DNA of 55,713 nt from Mesomycoplasma ovipneumoniae SC01. Lineage in GTDB: Bacteria > Bacillota_I > Bacilli_A > Mycoplasmatales > Metamycoplasmataceae. Positions 40,850 through 52,800 of this stretch are shown piece after piece; the stretch's first letter is position 1; each line of letters starts with the position of its first letter. The stretch is from NCBI RefSeq assembly GCF_000218525.1, contig NZ_AFHO01000001.1, positions 1 through 55,713 of the forward strand. Direction: 5' to 3'. Position numbers and translations under genes: made by a program. The notes below the pieces were generated by a model. It was not told where the DNA came from. It ran no database searches and saw only the letters and a program-made list of their open reading frames with translations.

Positions 40850-40950
40850 CTAGAAATGCTAAAAAAGTTAAAAAACAACCGTAAATAATGTATAATAAAT
40901 AAAATAATTGAATTTTCTCTATAATTTATTTGATTTATCGAAAAAAATTG
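40850..40950 (+). repeat. About 100-bp direct repeat, right copy, with promoter
   Basis: Partner of 39496-39599. Its TATAAT boxes face the restriction-modification gene at 41069. Confidence 0.75.
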
Positions 40951-41052
40951 CAACTCTAATTAAAAAAATAATCTAAATGATAAAATGATGATCAGAATTA
41001 ATCGTCTTGAAACATTTCGTTTTTTTAATATTTAAAAATAAAAAAATATATT

Positions 41053-41058
41053 TATAAT
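41053..41058 (+). promoter_or_regulatory. -10-like box close to the RM gene start
   Basis: TATAAT lies 10 bases before the ATG, with AAGGAAC between them. A start from this box would leave almost no leader; the boxes in the direct repeat are alternatives. Confidence 0.35.
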
Positions 41059-41068
41059 TAAGGAACTT

Positions 41069-43429
41069 ATGGAAAATATTAAAGACATTTTAACAGAGAG
41101 AGAGAGAGAGAGAGAGCAAGGTGAACTTGCTCTTCAATTAGAATTTTATAAAACATATCTCCCAAGAGTTGATAAAAATCTTTCTATTGATCAAATCCAA
41201 AATAATTATACCGACGGAATTATTAATGGAAATATTTTAGAATTTAAAGTAAAAATTAATTATTTAAATGCCGTTTTATTTCAAACAATAAAATATTTAT
41301 CAAGAATGAGAATTAAAGGAATCCCAGTTCCTAAAAATATTCTTTTAATTTCATTTAGTAAAAAACAGGCATATATTTATAATTCCAGCGACTTTTTAGA
41401 GTACATTGAAAAAGTCTATATTGGCGCGGCAAGCACTAATAATTTTGACTTCCATACAGATAAAAAACCAAAAAAATTAGACCTAAATTCAGGCGCAGAT
41501 CAAGAAGAATTAATAGCTTTGCTCAAAGAAAAGCACTACACAAAAATAAATATCGATGAAAACTGTATAGTTGGTTGAGCTAATAAATTTTTTAGTGAAA
41601 ATCCTGGAAAAACTAAACAAGATTTTATCGGTGATAATACTGGAAAAACTAGAACTCTAGGTGAAATACGTGACCCTAATATTTTTGCTAAATATATAAA
41701 TCCTTATAAAAAAGATTCCAATGTTCGCTTTGAATATTTAATGGATCAGTTAAATACAAAGATTCAGCAAAAAAATTTAGGCGCTTTTTACACGCCAAAA
41801 CCTTATGTAATTAAAGCCTATGAATTACTACGAGCAGCAATTTCGGAAGTCCCAAAAGGGAATGACTATATAATTTTAGACCGCTGTGCTGGGACAGGAA
41901 ATTTAGAAAAATGGCTAACAGACGAGGAATTATCTCATGTTATTGTCTCAACTTATGAGTATTATGAATATAAAGTTTTAGTTGAGTTATTAGGAGACAA
42001 AGTAAGACATATTATCCCGCCAACTGAAAATGATAATACTTTTCAGCAAGGTTTTGTAAACGGAGCTAATGCACTCAGCGAAGAATATATTAAAAATGAA
42101 ACACTACTGAAATATATTAATAATCCTAAATGTTCAATAATTGTTTTTGAAAATCCACCTTATGTTGAGCCAACCTCATTAGAACAGCAAAAAATTAAAA
42201 CAGCAAAAGAATCCCGTGAAAGTTGAAAAAACTATTATGTGGTTCAGAAAATCAAAGAAGAGAGCAAATTCAAAGGTAGTGATTTTAATGAACTTGCAAA
42301 TTATTTTATTTGATCGGCTTTTAAATATTACATTCGCCAAAGTGGTGATGCTCTTATTGTCTTTAGTCCGGTAAAATATTTTAAATGACAAAATTCTGTT
42401 AGTCGAAAAATTGGCGGTGGTTTTGGTTTTAACAGAAAACATTTTCATGCAGGTCAAGATTTTGTCTCTTGTATCTGGTGAAAATTTGAAAAAGAAGAAT
42501 TTAATCAAGTCGAGGTTGAAGTATTTGATATTGATACAATAACTGACGAACTTATTTATATTAATAAAGTAAAAATAAAAAAAGTTCATACCATGCTTAG
42601 CCAAAGTATTTATAAATACAAAAAAGCAGCTCCGCCAAAAGTAGACCCGGATTTAGCCCTTGCATGTGATTATAACGGACTTTTTACAAAAAAATCAGGA
42701 AAAAGTCTACGGGGAGTGCCGAGAAATTTAGATGATCCTAATTTTATTGGATATATTCAGACATCAGCTTTTCCCATTCATTACTCCACGGCTGGTTTGG
42801 TGCGAGCTAAGCCTTACAATGAAAATGGCTTTTGAATTGACAAAAATAATTTTCTTGTTGGTTTGCTTGCTTTTAGCAGTGCTATTTATAAATCATTTGA
42901 TAATGACTGAACTAAAAGCTATTTAGCAAAAACCGGCGATGGCTTTAGTCGTTTTTTATCAGATCTTGAGACCCTATCAAAACTAAAACAATTTTTGCTT
43001 AGAAATTTATTTTTTGTTTCCTTAACAAATTTAAATCATATTCGAAGTCTTGAGGATCCTAGAAATAAAGACAGAATTTATTTAAATGAGTTATGCCTTG
43101 ATAATTTAAACCAAAAGCCAACATTAGCGCTAAATACATTAAAAAAATATCAACGTAGCCCTGAGGAATTAGAAATTGAAAATTTATGATTTAGGATTCT
43201 TGACCTGGCAAGTAAAACTAAAAATTACCGGTCTGATTTTAAATATGGCTTATACCAAATTATTGAAGAACTAAACACAAAAACAATAATAGGGAACACA
43301 AAATCAAATAAATATCTTTATGACTATCCAGAATTAAACGGAAATATCGAGGTTATCAAACAAATGATTAAGAAATATTATCTTGAAAAAATTGCCCCTA
43401 TTTTATTTGAATATGAATTTTTAAAATAG
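41069..43429 (+). CDS. Type IIG-like restriction-modification enzyme (nuclease plus N6-adenine methylase)
   Basis: 786 residues in one chain. The N-terminal PD-(D/E)XK-type nuclease candidate has Asp49 ... Glu58-x-Lys60 (TDGIINGNILEFK). The methylase has motif I LDRCAGTGN near residue 269 and motif IV ENPPYVEP near residue 361, the NPPY form of N6-adenine methylases. The C-terminal region (about 560-786) is probably the target recognition domain. Codons 9-16 lie in an (AG)11 tract encoding alternating Glu/Arg, so gain or loss of a unit shifts the frame. As written, the frame is open to the end. Many TGA codons are Trp. The gene follows a duplicated promoter region beside an IS element, consistent with acquisition. 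No separate specificity subunit is present. Confidence 0.88.
41095..41116 (+). repeat. (AG)11 dinucleotide tract inside the RM gene
   Basis: Eleven AG units, 26 bases after the start codon. The unit length is not a multiple of three, so slippage toggles the full protein off and on. Confidence 0.9.
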
Positions 43430-43462
43430 TTATTTCTTTAAAAATAAGTATAAATTTTTTAG

Positions 43463-43497
43463 TACCTCAAAAATTTAAGGAATTTTATTTTGAGGTA
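43463..43497 (+). terminator. Hairpin after the RM gene
   Basis: TACCTCAAAA pairs with TTTTGAGGTA; no T-run follows directly. It is backed by the stronger terminator at 43505. Confidence 0.45.
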
Positions 43498-43504
43498 GAA
43501 TTAT

Positions 43505-43535
43505 AAAAAAACCCCGTTTTTTACGGGGTTTTTTT
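43505..43535. terminator. Bidirectional terminator between RM and P97/P102 genes
   Basis: ACCCCGT-TTTTT-ACGGGGT with A7 on the left and T7 on the right, so it works for both convergent transcripts. Confidence 0.92.
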
Positions 43536-43552
43536 ATAATTAAAATTTGTGA

Positions 43553-46456
43553 CTAGACATACTCAGATCTAAATTGTTCAAAAAGTTCTTTATATTTTTT
43601 ATCACTTTCTGGTTTGTCAAATAAAACAAAACCTTTAAAGGTGATTCCAGTTTCAGATCTTGAAAGTTTTTGGTCGATAGCTTTTTGATTTTCTGATTTG
43701 GTGGTTCCGAAAGTAAAACCTTTGCCAAAATTCAATTTTGCACCAGCTGGAATTTCGCGACTTCAGGTAAAAATCGGTTCTTTAGCATTATTAGATTCGC
43801 TAGAATAAAGTCTCATATTCATAACTGATTTGCTATCTTTTTTCTCAATATCAACACCTAAAATAATAGTGGCACTAGAATTATTAAGAAAATCATGAAA
43901 TAATGAGTGAGGATTTTTTGGCTCAATTTCCAAGCTAGGCTGAAGTTCTCCTTCATCACTTACTTCTAATTTTAATTCTAATTTACCGTTATATGTTGTT
44001 TGAAATCCTAGTTTTTCGTTATCAAAATTTATAAAATTAGGTTGTGACTTGGGGTTAGGTTTAGAAATAAAATCAGCACCAATTTTAAAAACATCCGGGA
44101 CGTACAATTCCTTTTCAATAAGTAAGTTAAAATTATTCTCTTCTTCTCCTGTTTTTAGCAAAAAGTATTGGAGAACGTCTAGTTTTGGCAATTTATTTGG
44201 TTTAAAAGCATAAAAGAAGGAAATACCGTTATCTAATGTTGGATCGGTGATGTTACTTGAGGTTTCCAAGGAAATTCCACCTTCGGCTAGATAAATACCT
44301 TGTTCTTGGTTATCTACATGAACTTTTTCTTTTGATTTATCTGATGGGGCTTCGTTTGCCTTAAATTTAAAATTTGGATTATTAACAGCTGAAATTGATT
44401 TTAAAACTTGCTGATTTTGACCATTTAAAGATTGGTCTTCTGTTACAACATTAGTTTTTCAATCTAAAAATAGGTGAGTTTTTACACTATCAGAAAAAGA
44501 TTGATAAAGTTTATTGTCTTTATTTACATTATCAAGTCCAATTTTTAAATTTTTTTCAATTCCGCTAGGGGTTTTAATCTTAAGATTTATTCCATAGGTC
44601 TCATCTTGAAAATCTGCGGAAATATAAATAGAAGTATCTTCGGGAAAATCAGCTTTTTCAAGATTTTCAAAAAGTTTTCTTAGGTAATCGCCTAAAGATT
44701 GTTGAGTTGGAGGGGTAGTTGTATCTGGAGCTGGAGAAGGAGAAGGGGTTGGATCTGGGCTTGGAGAAGGAGTTGAATTTGTGGTTGAAGAATCATTTGT
44801 ATCAGTTGATGTATCTTGAAATAATACCGGTAAAGCGCTAACATTTGCAGGAACAGCAGCAGGTGTGGTTGAATCTTCAGTGGTCTGATCAGTGCTTGAA
44901 GTTATTGGAGTTTGATTAATTTTATTATTTTTTGTTGCAAAAAAATTAAGAACATCGAAAAAAGGGCTTAGCTGACTTGTTATATCTTTTATATTGTAAG
45001 CTCGATTTAAAAAAGGTTTGATTCTATCATCAATTGTTGAAGCAAAAACTGTAATTGGCAAATCTTTCTTGATTTTAAAACTTAAATTGTCAATATCTTG
45101 CGATCCTTGTTGATCAAAACTCTCAATTGCATTTTTAAAATATCCACCATAAATTTCTTCAGCTGCATCAAATTCTAGTTCAAAATTGAAGGTATAATTG
45201 TTATTTTCATCAAGTTTTAAACCTAAAGGAAGTGATATTTCATCACTAAAATTACCATCAAGATTTAGCCCAACATTGACAATATTAGAATTTTTAGGGT
45301 TATTTTTGTTTGCTTTTACTAAAAAAGTGACACTTTTTGGAGTAAAATTAGGAATTAAATTTTTAATTTCTTCTAGAAATGTTTCATTTTCACTTGAATT
45401 TAAACCTGAATTTGAAGTAAATAAAGAATTAAACTGCTCAAGATTTAAATTTTGAGGATTTTGAGCAAAATATTCTGATACACTAAGCTTGTTTTGTGCT
45501 AAATATTTAGAAATAGATGAGTTAAATTTATAATTTCTTTTAAAAATTTCTAAAAATTCAGAAAAATTTTTTTGATCTGTTTTCTTAGGTATATCAACAA
45601 AGTTAAGTGTTAATTTGCTACTTTTTTGTGTTTTTTTATCAAATAAACTTAATGCTAAATCGATTTTATTATTAACATCATCAATATTTGTAAAAATTAA
45701 TTTTTCTTGTTGCAAATCAGGTTTTATTTCAAAATTGGAAGGAAAAACAAAAATCGGTTCAGAATTTATGTTAAAGGAAATTCCGCCAAATTTAGAAAAT
45801 GTCGCAAATAATGCTGAACTTGAATTTTTTGTTTGTTTAAAATTTTTACTAAATTCATTATAAAACAAAATCGCAATTTCAGTTGCGGCTTTTCCTTCTA
45901 AAAAATCTTGATTTAGAAGACTAATTGATGCGCTCAAATTTTCAGCTGAAAAATTCAAGGTTTTATCATGATCTGAAAAATCTAAGTCAAAACTTGCAGT
46001 ATAATTTATACTTTTACTAAAATTTGAAATATTAACAGCAAGATTTTTTATTTTATTTGACTCAATTTTTACTTCTGATTGGCTCCTAGGAATAACCAAT
46101 CTGAAATTTAGGTCTGGATATTTTTGACTAATTTGACTAAAATCAATCGCATTATTTAGGTCAAAATTGTATGCATTATCAAAATGCAAATTCAGTGCAT
46201 CAGAAGCGCTTAATTTTTTAGCAAATTTTGACTTAAGTTTTAAATTAGCAACTAGATTGTCAAATTCGGTTGAGTTAAATTCTGAATTAACATTTAGATT
46301 TTTAGCATTAGCTAGTTTCTCGTCAAATTCCGATAATTTTGAATTATAATTTTTTGACTTTAAGGAGATTAAATAAGGAACGCTGGCAGAAATACTAACG
46401 ACTGTGCTAATTCCAATAATTGCAAAAATTATATGATTTATTCTAATCTTTTTCAT
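43553..46456 (-). CDS. P97/P102-family surface protein, second gene
   Basis: 967 residues. The N-terminal basic stretch and single hydrophobic helix (about 9-31) lack a lipobox, the usual P97/P102 export signal. A long extracellular region follows, with a Pro/Ser/Thr linker (TPSPSPDPTPSPSP, near residues 563-590) and a conserved C-terminal domain (IYLAEGGISL, then GITFKGFVLFDKPE at the end). These proteins are cilium or host-glycan and matrix adhesins that are cleaved on the cell surface in related species. No AAKPE-type cilium-binding repeats are seen. RBS AAGGAA, 22 bases after the upstream gene. TGA codons after residues 665, 902 and elsewhere are Trp. It ends before a strong terminator. 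Confidence 0.83.
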
Positions 46457-46478
46457 AATAATTTCCTTTATAAATTAA

Positions 46479-49373
46479 TTATTTTTCTAATAGAGAGCTT
46501 GTATGCTCAATGATAATAACGCGGATAGGTTGACTTGAGAAATTTTGAGGATTATTTTTATCATAAATATATAAAAATAAATTATATTGAACTTGACTTC
46601 CCAGCTTAGAATCAATTTTCTCAATTACGCCGCTAATGTCACTGTCGGTAGTTTGCGATGCTGTATTTGTTGTATCTGTTTGACTCTGTTTTGCTTGTTT
46701 TATTGCATAAAAGCCTAAATCTTTGTGTTCTGAGGCAAAATAACTGCTAAAAGGTAGTTTTTTTACTTCATTATCAACAGATACTGGCTCGTTTTCCTTT
46801 GATTTTGAGGTAGCGACTTTGATTTGAGATTCAAAATCCTTAAAATCTTGATTGGATAAGAAAACTATTTGTGAAATTGATGGAAAAGTTGAGGCAATTT
46901 CATCTAATTTATCAACTTCTTCACTTAAAAGTTTATTTTCAAAATTGATTTTTAGATCAATTTCTGATTTTTTGGTTTGATAAATAACACTAACTAGATC
47001 GCCGTTTTTATCAACTGGACCAATATTATATCAATATTTTATTTTTAAATTTTGGCCATTTGATTTTTCTAAACCATCAACATTTGTTAAATTAGGTTCC
47101 AGACTAAATTGAATTTTGTAATCAAAATCCTTACCAAAATTACCAGTAAAAAGTTTTTGGTTTTTTTGTTTTGAATAAGCTAATGAATAAAAAGCTACAA
47201 GAAAATCGGTGAGATTTTCAATATTATTTTTATTGTTTTGCTGTGAAAAATTAGGTTTACTGATTTGTTTTGATTGTAATTCGATCTGTTTTATAAAATA
47301 TTCAGGACTAATGGATGAATTTGTTTTCATCAAATTAAGAATATTTTTAAGCTCATCATTAATATAAAAACCATTTTCAAGAGGTTTGTTAGAATCTAAA
47401 AAACCATAGTTAAATGAAAAAAGTCAAACTGTTGGCTCGGAATTATCATCAATTTGACCACGCGGTTTTGCTGTAGGCTTAATTTTAATTTCACTTAATT
47501 TTTTAAATAATTCATTAATACCAAAATTTTCTGGCCAGTTTGTTGCAGAATCTATTAATTTAAAATGTTTAAGAAAATCAAACCAATATTTTGCGACAAA
47601 ACTAATGTCTTGTTTTGATAAAGATGACAAAAATTGTGAAATTTTCTCGTCAGTATTAAAATAATTAGAAAAAATTGATGTTATACCTTTAGAGGCTGCA
47701 TCATCAACATTTGAGTTTTTAATTAAATCTTGAACAGTTGGCAAATTATAACTATCAACCATTGATTTTAATTGGGTTTCGTCAAATTTAAAGCCATAAT
47801 AACGAGAATTTTCAAGAACTTTCTTTAATTTATCGAAATTATTTGCCCCAATTAGCGCCAATATTTCATCTTTTGGAATTCCTTTTTGACTATTTTTTGG
47901 AACAGATTCTTGGGCCTGTGGTTGAATAACCAAATTATTCTTGTTAATTGAAGCTGCAAAATCAGGATCATTTTGAACTAATATCTCAAAATTTTTAATA
48001 CTTTGAGAAAATCTTTTTGTAGCAATAATTTTATCGTTTCTTTTATCTTTTATAACAATATCACCATTAATTTGTGCAACAACATTGTTATCTTTAAAAT
48101 CTAAATTGACTTGTTCAGAATCTAGTTTTATTTGAAGATCTAAAAATTTTGAAATTTGGTTAAAATTTAAATTTGCTAGTTTATTTTGGAATCTAATTTT
48201 TGATATTAGTGGTTTTTTGACAATTTTTTCAATAAGTGAATTAAGAAAATCTGCGCGCTTTTCCTTGGTTGCAAAAATTTCATTATTATAGTAATTTAGA
48301 AAATGTCATCCTGTAATTGAAGTCAAATTATTTTGACTAAAATTATTTATTGCATAATAATCATTATCAGAAAATTCACTTAAGACAATATCATCACTAA
48401 TTGAATTATCAAGAAAAGAATTGTCTAAATTGAGTTGAGTAGTGAGGAAAAATTTGGAATCCTTGTTAAAATCAGCGCTAATTTCCTTTGAAAAATCAGA
48501 AGAAAATTGGGCAACAAAGGTCAATTTATAAACACCTGGGGTGGCTGTTTTTACTAAATATTGATCAGTAATAATTTGATCTTTTGCCAAATTTATATTA
48601 TAACGAGGCTTTTTAATACCACTATCAGATTCAAAATAAAAGCTTTTATTTCTAAAAATTTCCGAAATTGTTTCCTCAAGGTTAAAATATTTGTTAATAA
48701 TTTCCCTAGCCTGATTGTCATCTTTTGCGCTATTAACTTCTTTTTGAAAATCTTCAACTGAAATTAACTTTGTCAATTCTTTTTTAAATGAAAAATTAAA
48801 CTCACTATTTGTGTAAGGTCTTAATTTCTTGAGCTTGTCTTCTGAGAAAGTTGAAAAATTAGAAAGTGAATAATCTGGAACATAATTGTAAGCAACTTTT
48901 TGTTTAAATAAGTCAGAATTAGCTGTTTTATCATCGTCTAATTTTTGTAAAACTCGCCAATAAACCTCGAATGATTGGTCATTATCATCAGGTTTGATAT
49001 CAAAAATTTCCAGTTTAAAGGGTTTTCAATTATAATCATTTGAAAAATCAATGGGAATGCTGGCATTATTGATTTGGTAAAAATCAAAAAAATCTGTTAA
49101 ATCAATGTCAGATTTTTTGGTGTTATCATCATTTAAAAGTTTCTTTTTTAGATCTAAATAGTCTGAATTAGCATTTAAATATTTATCCTTTATACTAATG
49201 AATGAAATTGATTTTGCTTGGTTTTGCACATCAATTCGAGGATTTTTTAATTCTAAATTTGCAAAAACAACTAGCGGAGCCCCAATAATTACTCCACCAG
49301 CAATAGTGCTTAACCCTAAAAGAAAAATATTTTTTTTAGTTAGTAGTTTTTTAGTGATTGTACTTTTCGACAC
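46479..49373 (-). CDS. P97/P102-family surface protein, first gene
   Basis: 964 residues starting with GTG at 49373, supported by GGAGG five bases upstream. It has an N-terminal hydrophobic helix (about 17-37) and a long Asn/Lys/Ser-rich extracellular part. The C-terminal end reads VIIIEHTSSLLEK, a typical family terminus. TGA codons after residues 115 and 480, near 680 and elsewhere are Trp. Gene order and size match the two-gene P97-P102 type operons (LppS-LppT in M. conjunctivae). A 15-base homopolymer lies upstream of its promoter. Low similarity to any particular member prevents a P97 or P102 label. Confidence 0.8.
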
Positions 49374-49384
49374 ACTTTCCTCCT

Positions 49385-49424
49385 AAGTATTGTATAAAAA
49401 AATTTTAACAAAAAAAAAAAAAAA
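49385..49424 (-). promoter_or_regulatory. Promoter region of the P97/P102 operon with a 15-base homopolymer
   Basis: Minus strand: T15 (49410-49424), then TGTTAAAATTTTTTTATACAAT with a TATACAAT-type -10 box, then AGGAGG and the GTG start. The tract abuts the promoter. Confidence 0.5.
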
Positions 49425-49800
49425 GGAAACACATTCCTGAAATAAGTTAATAAATAAGCATTTTAGTGGTAAAACTTTTTCTAAATTTTTAAAATAATCG
49501 CTTTTATTATAGGCAAGAATTTGTGAGCCGATAGCTTAAAAGTGCAAAAAAATTCTTACAACAATAAGAATTAATTTTTATAAATTAAAAACAATATCAC
49601 CACAAAGTTAAATTTCTAACCATTTCATTTTTTGCAAAACACAGCTAGTAAATCCGGATTAATTAGTAATCTCGATTTTTATGCGATAATTAAAAATAAG
49701 TTTTAAAGGATGAATCCATCTAGAATTAACTAAAAAATGAATTACTTATTGCACCAAAATTAACTATAAATCAAATAAAACTTATATTATTCTAGTTGGA
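49425..49800. other. Intergenic region between the SGNH protein and the P97/P102 operon
   Basis: No gene is seen. It contains a minus-strand terminator (49543-49572) and a weak long-range inverted repeat (CTAGAAT near 49719 with ATTCTAG near 49789). Confidence 0.5.
49543..49572 (-). terminator. Terminator candidate downstream of the SGNH gene
   Basis: The minus strand reads AATTCTTA-TTGTTG-TAAGAATT followed by TTTTTGC. It is about 230 bases after the stop. Confidence 0.5.
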
Positions 49801-52800
49801 TTATTGATATTTTTCAGGATAAGTTCCATCATGAATTTGGTGAAAAATTTGGTCTCTTAATTTAGGTTGGCCAGTATCTCTAGAAAATCGATTAGTTTCT
49901 AAATTATAATAAATCATTGTTAGCATATCATTTAATTTTACATCGGAGGATGAATAATAGGTGTTTCAAATCCAACCTTTACTTTTTACAGGATCACCTA
50001 TTATTTTGTCGATGAAAGTTTTATAATCACTATCTTTTGTATTGTTTTTATTAGATTGTTCGCCACTTTGTAGCGATGCACGGATTACTTCAGATGCAGT
50101 ATAAGAAGACAAAGCACCACCGTAAAATGCTGAAGATCGAACTATATAATTAGCTTGAGAAACCCTAGATTCATATGTATAAAAAAGAAGGATTAAGACT
50201 AATCTATAAAGAAATCTTCCTTTTGGAGTGCTCTTAAAATTTTCAATTGATATTTTTGTCTTTGTTTTTTCAGAATACCATATTTTGTGAAATAGCTTTG
50301 AAATTGCGTCTAATTGAGAATCTTTTCCACCCCCACCGGATCCATTATTTCCACTGGATCCACTATTTCCGCCGGACCCAAAAACTTCCTTTAATGAAAT
50401 TCCGGTGTATTGTATGTTATTTAATTCATTTAGAATCGGAGAGTTGTTATCTTTATTTGCAGAATCTCATTTTGGTGAGGTGAGGAAAAGTGTATCAAAA
50501 AATTCGGCAAACAACTGTGTCGATATTTTTTGTCCTTTTGGTGTGTTTATTGACAAATTCGTCTCATTTATCAAGTTTTGGGTTTCTGTTTGTGAAGTTG
50601 GTTGAACAGAATCATCAATTTTTGGTTCAATTTTGATTACTAAATCAAGATTGAGAACTTTTGAAAGGTCTAATTTATTAAACAAGGTTTCAAAAAAACT
50701 TTTTGCTTGTTGGCTAGTATCTGAATTTTTAATTGAATCAACTATTTGATCCAAAATACCAGAAATAAGGGGATTTTCAAGACCAAGGCCAATAAATTCT
50801 CTTAAAAATTTTTTTAGTATTTCTCTTGGTTTTTCAATTTTAAAACTAGAATAATCCTTATTGTCATCTAAATTTAGCTTTAAATATGAGGCAATCACAT
50901 CAATCACTAAATCAGAAAATTTATCATTTTTTACTAAAAAATGCACCACATATCATAAATATGATTTTAAAAATTCACTATTATTTTGTACATCAGACTG
51001 TTGCTGACTTTGGTTGGTTTGGGTTGATGGTTCATCCTTTAAGAAACTAGCCAAAAGGGAAGAGAAGGTTTTTACATCTTTAAAAACCATTGGATTTTTA
51101 TTTATATGGCTAAAAACTCTAAAAATTAAAACTTTGTTTGCAGAATCTGGTAAAAATTCCAATAACAAATCTTTGAGTAATGGCTCAATTTGCTGTTTTT
51201 TTTCTTGTGACAAATTGCTAAACAGTGAAAAACTACTTACATCACCAATAGCTAAGGAATTAATTTTTTCTTTAAAAAACTTAGATTGGAAAATTCTAGT
51301 TATAACTTTTCAAAGATTATCTTTTTCAGGTTGTTCAATTTTATTATAAACTGATGCAACTTGTTTAATAAGTTCAACAATAAATTCTTCGTTTGCAATT
51401 TCTGATTCTAAAAGCAAGTTAAAATTTGAAAGTGAAAAATCTCCGCTAGTTAATCTGCTTAAAACTGAAATAAACTTTGTAAGTAATGCATTTTCTTTTG
51501 TATAATTTGCCTCGGATTTGGGCAAGGTTATTTCACTAGAAGTTGCTGTTGATGAAGAATTTTGGGATTCATCAGTATTACTAGTATCATTAAAAAGTTG
51601 AGTATTTGCTGGCGCTTCGGAAAAATTCTGACTTACATTAACAGTGGCGGCTTCAGGTGAAAAAAGTCCTTTTGGATCAATTTCTTCCTTGTAAAAATTA
51701 TCAAGATTGTTCTGAATTATTTCTTTGACTAATTTAAACAACGGTTGGAATTCGGTTTTTTCAAATTGAGTTTCAAATATTTTTCCTGCTAGTGTTCCAA
51801 AATTATCAATTAAAGTGTCATTTTTTTCATCTAATTTAACAATAAATTCACCAATAATTTTATTAAAATATTGTTTTTCAAATAATGTTTTAATTAATGA
51901 AAGGTTATTTAATGGCTTTTGGATTTGGGCTTTTGCAACTATTTTAAAATAGGAATTAAACAAATCTTTTAGTGCCGGCGATTGTAAAAATCAGTCAAAA
52001 ATTGGCATAACACTTTCAAGATATTCTTGTGGAATATTTGCTAAACCTGCCCGAATCTGTTCAGAAATAGGATTACTTCTAACAACTTCTGAAATCAAAG
52101 TTGCAATACTATCTTGAGAAATTGTGCTTTGATTTTCGCTATTATCTAAATTATTTGTTTGGTCTGTTGAATAATAATTATTTGCAATATCGACGCTAAA
52201 ACTGTCAAATAAAGTCTCAAGAACTGGTTTTTTAGGGGTTGAATTACCTGAAATTGCATCAAATATAATTGAAATTAAAGCTTTTATTATTAGCGGTGAA
52301 TGAGTTTCTGATTGATCGCTAAAATCTAAAGTTGAGTCTTTTAATTTTGAAAAAATATCACGCACTAAATCCAAAATTGTCTGAACTGATTTTTCTGACA
52401 AATTTAATTTATATTCTTGCAAAATTATTTTTAGAAATTCAGAAATTGAATTTCAAGTTGAAGAATCTCCTAAAAAAAGGGTAAAAACTTGCTCAATTAA
52501 TTGAGTATTTTGTTTGAGAAAATTTTCAACTAGTGAATTGAAATTTGGATGTAATTCAAATGCCTTTTTGTCAAAAAAATACTTAATAAGTTCTGAAAGT
52601 AATTGTTCAACTTGTTTTGATTCGAAAAAGTTAGTTAAAACATTTAAAAGTGAGTTTTGAATTTTAGGGTTACTAAAAAAACTATTTTGGTTTAATTTTT
52701 CAAGAAGTTGTTTGTGCAAAAACGACTGTCCAAAAAGGTTTTTGAAAAATAAAACTAAATTCTCATCTGAGATTTTAGTTTTGAAATCAAGACTTGCAAG

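Noticed and set aside
42179..42604. 141-codon antisense frame inside the RM gene
   Set aside because: The plus-strand gene has clear methylase motifs over this stretch; the antisense frame is Phe/Lys-rich noise.
50290..50400. Gly-rich 15-bp-like repeats near the end of the SGNH gene considered as a separate element
   Set aside because: They encode an in-frame Gly/Ser linker and do not interrupt the gene.
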